In this document: one piece after another, positions 60,524-64,000 of the stretch
Layout of the letters: the number at the start of each line of letters is the position of its first letter
Numbering within the stretch: the stretch's first letter is position 1
NCBI RefSeq assembly: GCF_900113665.1
Contig: NZ_FOQD01000001.1
Location: 124,001-188,000 of the forward strand
Direction of reading: 5' to 3'
Source of the DNA: Planctomicrobium piriforme
GTDB lineage: Bacteria; Planctomycetota; Planctomycetia; Planctomycetales; Planctomycetaceae
DNA length: 64,000 nt
Notes under the pieces: model-generated
Seen by the model: only the letters and a program-made list of their open reading frames with translations
The model's database searches: none
What the model was told of the DNA's origin: nothing
Made by a program: the position numbers and the translations under genes

Positions 60524-60931
60524 CTCCAGCTGTTGCTCATCTGACGCCGGGTGACACTGCTGAGCTGTAGTCTGCTCAGCAGTGCTCTTCCTCACACGGC
60601 GAGGTCAGTCCTCCATCGACATCGATTCGGCACAAAGCGGGAGGATGGTTCAGATCCAATTTGTCGCCTGGAAGTCGACCTGCATCTTGAAGCTTCAAAA
60701 GGATTCGAACCGAACATATCGACAATCGAACGTGAAAATCTCTCCGAAGCCGGAGATGCCAACATGGGCACCCGGCCTCGCTGGGCCGCTCTCGCCGCCT
60801 CGCTCGCGACGATGGACGCCTCGCGGAAGTCCTCGCCGGCTGGCATTGGGTTCGCCATGGTCGCTTGACTCCTGAGAGATACGCCGCTTGTCGTCAACCA
60901 GAGTTCATCACAGGCTGTAATGGGGCATCGG
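60524..60931. other. 408-nt spacer, no convincing gene
   Basis: Between the TPR gene and the zinc-ribbon gene. Overlapping ORFs of about 100-130 codons on both strands show no recognisable homology or clear codon preference. The only clear element is the hairpin at 60555-60584. Confidence 0.5.
60555..60584. terminator. Hairpin with terminator-like shape
   Basis: Perfect 11-bp stem CACTGCTGAGC / GCTCAGCAGTG (60555-60565, 60574-60584) around an 8-nt loop, 32 nt after the TPR gene. Followed by CTCTTCCTC, a pyrimidine-rich but weak U-run. Probably ends the sulfatase-TPR transcript. Confidence 0.5.
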
Positions 60932-61165
60932 TCAACCCGCTTTGTCGCCGACTTTCCCGTAGAGCTGGACCAGGCCGCAGTCAACGCACATCATCGCCGA
61001 CAGATCCCCAGCCGACGCATACCGACAGGTCCAGAAACCGAGTTTGTCTTCAGGCGAGCGGTACTGAAGGGGCGTGCCGGCTGAATCCTCGGTTTTGTCC
61101 ATGACGACAATCGAGCGCATCTCTCCTTCGCACGACAGGCAGCGGCGGTCAGTTTTCGAAGCCAT
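60932..61165 (-). CDS. Small zinc-ribbon protein
   Basis: 77 residues with two CxxC pairs (RRCLSCEGEM at the N-terminus, MCVDCGLVQLYGK near the C-terminus), typical of a zinc ribbon. GGGAA lies about 7 nt before ATG 61165. The rest (SPEDKLGFWTCRYASAGD) does not match a family I know. Probably a small metal-binding or nucleic-acid-associated protein. Confidence 0.55.
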   Translation of the reverse strand: MASKTDRRCLSCEGEMRSIVVMDKTEDSAGTPLQYRSPEDKLGFWTCRYASAGDLSAMMCVDCGLVQLYGKVGDKAG

Positions 61166-61679
61166 GATCGTTTCCCAATTTGTTCGAGAAAGTCACTTCA
61201 GCCACTTCACAGTCAGTTCTCTGCGGGTCAGGGTGACAGGGTCAACAGCAAAGCGTATGGCCCTGCCGAACGGTGAAACGGCGTCCCGACCCCTCTGCAC
61301 TCCGCGAGCCGCTCAGAATAAATCGGAGTCGATCTGAGCCGGACGCCCTCACCCTGTGTGATAACAAATGGCATTCGAAGTTTCTTGTCGGTTGCCCGTT
61401 CGGGACAGCTGTTGCGGCCCGGGTTTTGGTGAATCGAGTCAATCATGTGCAGCAACATCGTCGACTCTGCGATGTTGCGATTGGTCAGCTCGGATTTGCA
61501 GTGAGAACACGAGGGAGGCGGGAGACGATTGATTCAGCGTCTCGCCCAATTTCCATAGAGCGCGGGCAGGGCCATCCGCTTCGCTTCTGACCCTGGCACC
61601 CCTTGCCGGTGTGACACGAATTTCCCCCTGCTGAGTGATGGAGAGCCGCTCTCGCACGGCTGGCGCAGCCAGTCATCGC
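61166..61679. other. 514-nt spacer, no convincing gene
   Basis: Short overlapping ORFs on both strands without homology. One clear hairpin (GCAACATCG / CGATGTTGC at 61452-61460 and 61470-61478, 9-bp stem, 9-nt loop) without a T-run. No repeat family from the rest of the window is present. Could hold a small RNA or promoter for the zinc-ribbon gene. Confidence 0.45.
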
Positions 61680-62171
61680 CTATCTGGCAGCGGCAGCAGC
61701 CGGCCTCGTCGTAGCACCAGCGAACGGGTACTTTCTCACGCCTGGCGTCCAGAGAATCAGCTCATTTTCCTTGGGCAGCACCGTCGCCATCAGCGGGGTT
61801 GTTTCGGGGTCGGCGCAGGCGCCGGCCAGGCGGTCGTGCTGCAATGGGTCAGTGCATTCGCACTCATCGGTCGGCATCGTCGACTCGTCCAGCCACAGGA
61901 TCGTGACGGTGTAGTCGCCAGCAGGTGCGCCGTCATGCAGCGCATAGGTGGTCAGCTCGAATGATCCATCCGCACCGGTGAACGCCACCGGACACCTGCC
62001 CTGCGACTTCACCTTGTCCATCGGATGAAAAGCGACGCAGGCTTTCGCCGCGGGGAACGACCCGACAATCACGCGGCCCATCACCCGATACGCCTTGGGC
62101 GCGGATGCTTCCTGGCAGCCGGACTGAGCAGCCAGAACAACGGCCAAAAGAAGGAAACAAGTAGGACGCAT
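61680..62171 (-). CDS. Lipoprotein with carboxypeptidase-regulatory-like domain (1)
   Basis: 163 residues. Lipobox QSGC after a hydrophobic start (CFLLLAVVLAA) predicts a lipoprotein. The mature domain has YRVMGRVIVGSFPAAKACVAFHP, then TGADGSFELTTYALHDGAPAGDYTVTILWL, an alpha-2-macroglobulin/carboxypeptidase-regulatory beta-sandwich often found next to DUF1559 proteins. The C-terminus is Ala-rich. On the same strand, 44 nt downstream of the paralog at 62216-62641. Function unknown. Confidence 0.75.
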   Translation of the reverse strand: MRPTCFLLLAVVLAAQSGCQEASAPKAYRVMGRVIVGSFPAAKACVAFHPMDKVKSQGRCPVAFTGADGSFELTTYALHDGAPAGDYTVTILWLDESTMPTDECECTDPLQHDRLAGACADPETTPLMATVLPKENELILWTPGVRKYPFAGATTRPAAAAAR

Positions 62172-62215
62172 GGGATCCCAAGTGTGGTTAAGAGCCTGAG
62201 ACAGCAGTCACTGCT

Positions 62216-62641
62216 TTAATTGAGCTGAATCGGCTCCAGCACATTGTCTCCCTCCTTGACCGTGACCTTCCAGTTGCTTTTGGCGGGGTCGCTATAGGCT
62301 CCCTTGAACTGGTCGACTTCCGTTTCCAGTCCATCCTTCTGGCCGCTTTCAATGCTGGGACGCTCCACTGTGACAATGTAGTCCCCCTTGGGAGCGCCAT
62401 TGCCTGAGGCCCCTGTGCTGAGCGTGTATTTGCCGTCCAGCCCGGTTTCGCCATAGGGGATGAACTTGAATCGCCCGATATTGAACTGCGGGTGCAACTT
62501 CACCCGAACGCCGACTGCAGGCTTGCCCTTCAAAGTGACAAGCCCGCTGACGGGAACGGTCCTGGGAGGAGTTACTCTTCCGGAGCAACCGAGAACTCCG
62601 ATGACCGCCAGCATCAATAAGAGAGGATTTCGAGAAGCCAT
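62216..62641 (-). CDS. Lipoprotein with carboxypeptidase-regulatory-like domain (2)
   Basis: 141 residues. Lipobox VLGC after LLLMLAVIGV. Core PVSGLVTLKGKPAVGVRVKLHP, GLDGKYTLSTGASGNGAPKGDYIVTVERP, then VTVKEGDN. The same domain as the next gene; it lies directly downstream of the full-length DUF1559 gene on the same strand, with a family E MITE in the spacer. Such gene pairs recur in planctomycetes; function unknown. Confidence 0.8.
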   Translation of the reverse strand: MASRNPLLLMLAVIGVLGCSGRVTPPRTVPVSGLVTLKGKPAVGVRVKLHPQFNIGRFKFIPYGETGLDGKYTLSTGASGNGAPKGDYIVTVERPSIESGQKDGLETEVDQFKGAYSDPAKSNWKVTVKEGDNVLEPIQLN

Positions 62642-62698
62642 GAATCATTCCACATCGTCTCAGGGAGAGGTGAGCCAGGCGTGAAGATCAGGACAACT

Positions 62699-62823
62699 GA
62701 CAGTAGTTCCAAGTCATCAGTTTTCAGTTGTCAGTTTGAAACAACTGAAATCATCGCGACTTGTGTTTCCTCAGGTGACTCGGTCTGAACTGAATACTGA
62801 CGACTGAAAACTTGGTACTACTG
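62699..62823. repeat. Family E MITE-like inverted repeat (second copy)
   Basis: AGTAGTTCCAAGTCATCAGT at the left, GACTGAAAACTTGGTACTAC at the right; about 125 nt. The termini match those at 23063-23180 nearly base for base. It lies between the DUF1559 gene and the lipoprotein gene. Confidence 0.82.
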
Positions 62824-62830
62824 ACTGAAG

Positions 62831-64000
62831 TCAATACTCGCCAGGCGCCTCTCCACCTGCACGGCTGCCGAGCGCTTTATAGGTCGGCATGTGGATGTTT
62901 TGGGAAATGAACTTCACCGAGCCGTCGCAAAACAGAAACTGGCTTCCTCCGGTGTGGCTGCTGCGGAAAGAAAAGAGCGGACTCTTGATCGTCGAAGACA
63001 GGAATGCAGCAGTCACGTTGCCGCGCGCGTAATAGTTCGAATTCGTGCCGTCGACCGTTAGCGTGTTGATTGGGAGATTCATGGTCCCTTCACAGAAGTA
63101 GTCGCCGCCGTTCGCTCCCCAGGCAGTGGGGCCACTGCTGGTGGTGACCGGGACCGTGACTCCGTTCACGGTCGTGGTGGTGTACCCCTGACTGATCGTG
63201 TGTAGTTCGCCGGCAGCAATCGTGTTGGACAAGCCGTCCGTGATGTTCTTGAAACGCTGCTTGTTCTTGCTGTGCTCGCGCCATGTCACAGGCGACGCCG
63301 GGTTCAAAGGATAGGATGGGCCGTTCCCGACAACCGGCTTGTTGATTAACGTCAGAGCCGCACCTTCATCGTAGGTAAAACCGCCGTCAAAGGCGGTCAC
63401 GAAAACGCCGTCGCTCTGGGTCCAGCCATGAGTGTTGCCTGGCTTTGTGAGGTCGCCCGTTTGTGCTGTTGCATGAAAGTCATAACTGCCGCGGCTCCAG
63501 CCGTAACTGGACCAGCAGAGAAAGTCGGGGTTGACCGGCTCCGGCATGGAAGGGCAACTGAAGACGGGCAAGGGCCCTTTTGCCAGCTTTTGATTTGTCA
63601 GTCCCCCGGCCAGCCCGGGGTAAACATCGTCGTTCCCTTTGACGTTGATGTTCCACTGGTTGTAGATGTTCGCCTGATCGAGATAGGGGAGCAGATAGAC
63701 CGAGGGAGGGGTATGCCGGAACTGATACCAGATGTTCTGCATGCCGGGATTCAGGTCTTCCGGACCCGACCCGCACAACGCGAGCCCCGGAAGAAAGCCC
63801 TGTGCGTCATGCATGTTGTGCAGAGCGATGCCGATCTGCTTGAGATTGTTCTGACACTGCGACCGGCGAGCCGCTTCCCGGGCCATCTGCACGGCGGGCA
63901 ACAACAGCGAGATCAATATCGCAATAATTGCGATCACCACGAGCAGCTCGATCAGCGTGAAGCCGGCGCGAATGGAACGATGACCATCGAGTCGTGAATG
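62831..64000 (-). CDS. DUF1559 pseudopilin-like protein (5' end outside window)
   Basis: At least 389 residues; the frame is open to the window edge without a start. The prepilin-type signal FTLIELLVVIAIIAILISLLLPAVQ is complete, preceded by RAG, the expected cleavage site. The domain has REAARRSQCQNNLKQIGIALHNMHDAQG, VYLLPYLDQANIYNQWN, and SHTGGSQFLFCDGSVKFI at the end. DUF1559 proteins are abundant in planctomycetes and probably form surface or secretion pseudopili. Compare the short leaderless copies at 4260-9119. Confidence 0.88.
   Translation of the reverse strand, partial: HSRLDGHRSIRAGFTLIELLVVIAIIAILISLLLPAVQMAREAARRSQCQNNLKQIGIALHNMHDAQGFLPGLALCGSGPEDLNPGMQNIWYQFRHTPPSVYLLPYLDQANIYNQWNINVKGNDDVYPGLAGGLTNQKLAKGPLPVFSCPSMPEPVNPDFLCWSSYGWSRGSYDFHATAQTGDLTKPGNTHGWTQSDGVFVTAFDGGFTYDEGAALTLINKPVVGNGPSYPLNPASPVTWREHSKNKQRFKNITDGLSNTIAAGELHTISQGYTTTTVNGVTVPVTTSSGPTAWGANGGDYFCEGTMNLPINTLTVDGTNSNYYARGNVTAAFLSSTIKSPLFSFRSSHTGGSQFLFCDGSVKFISQNIHMPTYKALGSRAGGEAPGEY

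Noticed and set aside
60690..60720. tRNA-like T-loop (GATTCGAACC)
   Set aside because: No pairable acceptor or T-stem around it; seems to be chance.

Overview
The window looks like a chromosomal segment of a planctomycete, most likely Planctomycetaceae-like. The evidence is the gene content: DUF1559 pseudopilin-like proteins, paired DUF1549/DUF1553 and DUF1501 proteins, a planctomycete-type ECF sigma factor, a CxPxR sulfatase, ThuA and DUF1080 proteins, a Tat-exported Gfo/Idh/MocA protein and many short secreted proteins. It is moderately GC-rich. I saw no rRNA, tRNA, CRISPR array, phage module or recognisable transposase.

Layout. 1-4.1 kb: the 5' part of an FG-GAP/VCBS protein, a secreted clan GH-A glycoside hydrolase and a DUF2306 membrane protein. 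4.2-9.1 kb: six tandem, short, leaderless DUF1559 paralogs on the minus strand. 9.1-10.4 kb: a DUF559 nuclease gene and a small membrane protein gene among dense palindromic repeats. 10.4-16.4 kb: a pseudouridine synthase, two FAD oxidoreductases (one with a Rieske domain), ThuA and DUF1080. 16.4-23 kb: a pentameric ligand-gated channel homolog, IlvE, LolD and LolC/E, and an orphan NuoM-like protein. 23-33.8 kb: an RbsD/FucU protein, two tandem secreted paralogs, KdsB, PyrG, a four-helix-bundle gene between repeats, MetG, Uma2, two small coupled genes and DapL. 33.8-43.4 kb: MurG and FtsW, a thioredoxin-YHS protein, an HD-GYP/GGDEF protein, a DJ-1/PfpI protein, a repeat-bracketed small gene, a beta-hydroxyacid dehydrogenase and a sugar kinase. 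43.6-47 kb: a Feo iron operon. 47-55 kb: a sigma factor / PSD1 / DUF1501 cluster, a LigD_N protein and an oxidoreductase. 55-64 kb: an inactive-looking HtrA-like protein, a sulfatase, a TPR protein, two lipoproteins and a canonical DUF1559 protein.

The genes fit a bacterium that makes diaminopimelate-type peptidoglycan (DapL, MurG, FtsW) and LPS (KdsB, Lol export), acquires ferrous iron (Feo) and degrades sulfated polysaccharides (sulfatase, glycoside hydrolase, PSD1/DUF1501).

The most unusual property is a dense set of dispersed intergenic repeats in at least eight families, several of them modular. They abut stop and start codons almost exactly, often in a fixed orientation 3' of genes, and in several genes supply the stop codon, the C-terminal tail, the ribosome-binding site or part of the N-terminus. 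Three different families each bracket one small ORF (DUF559 nuclease, four-helix bundle, immunity-like protein). I consider this repeat-bracketed gene-cassette behaviour the best candidate for an undescribed system here.
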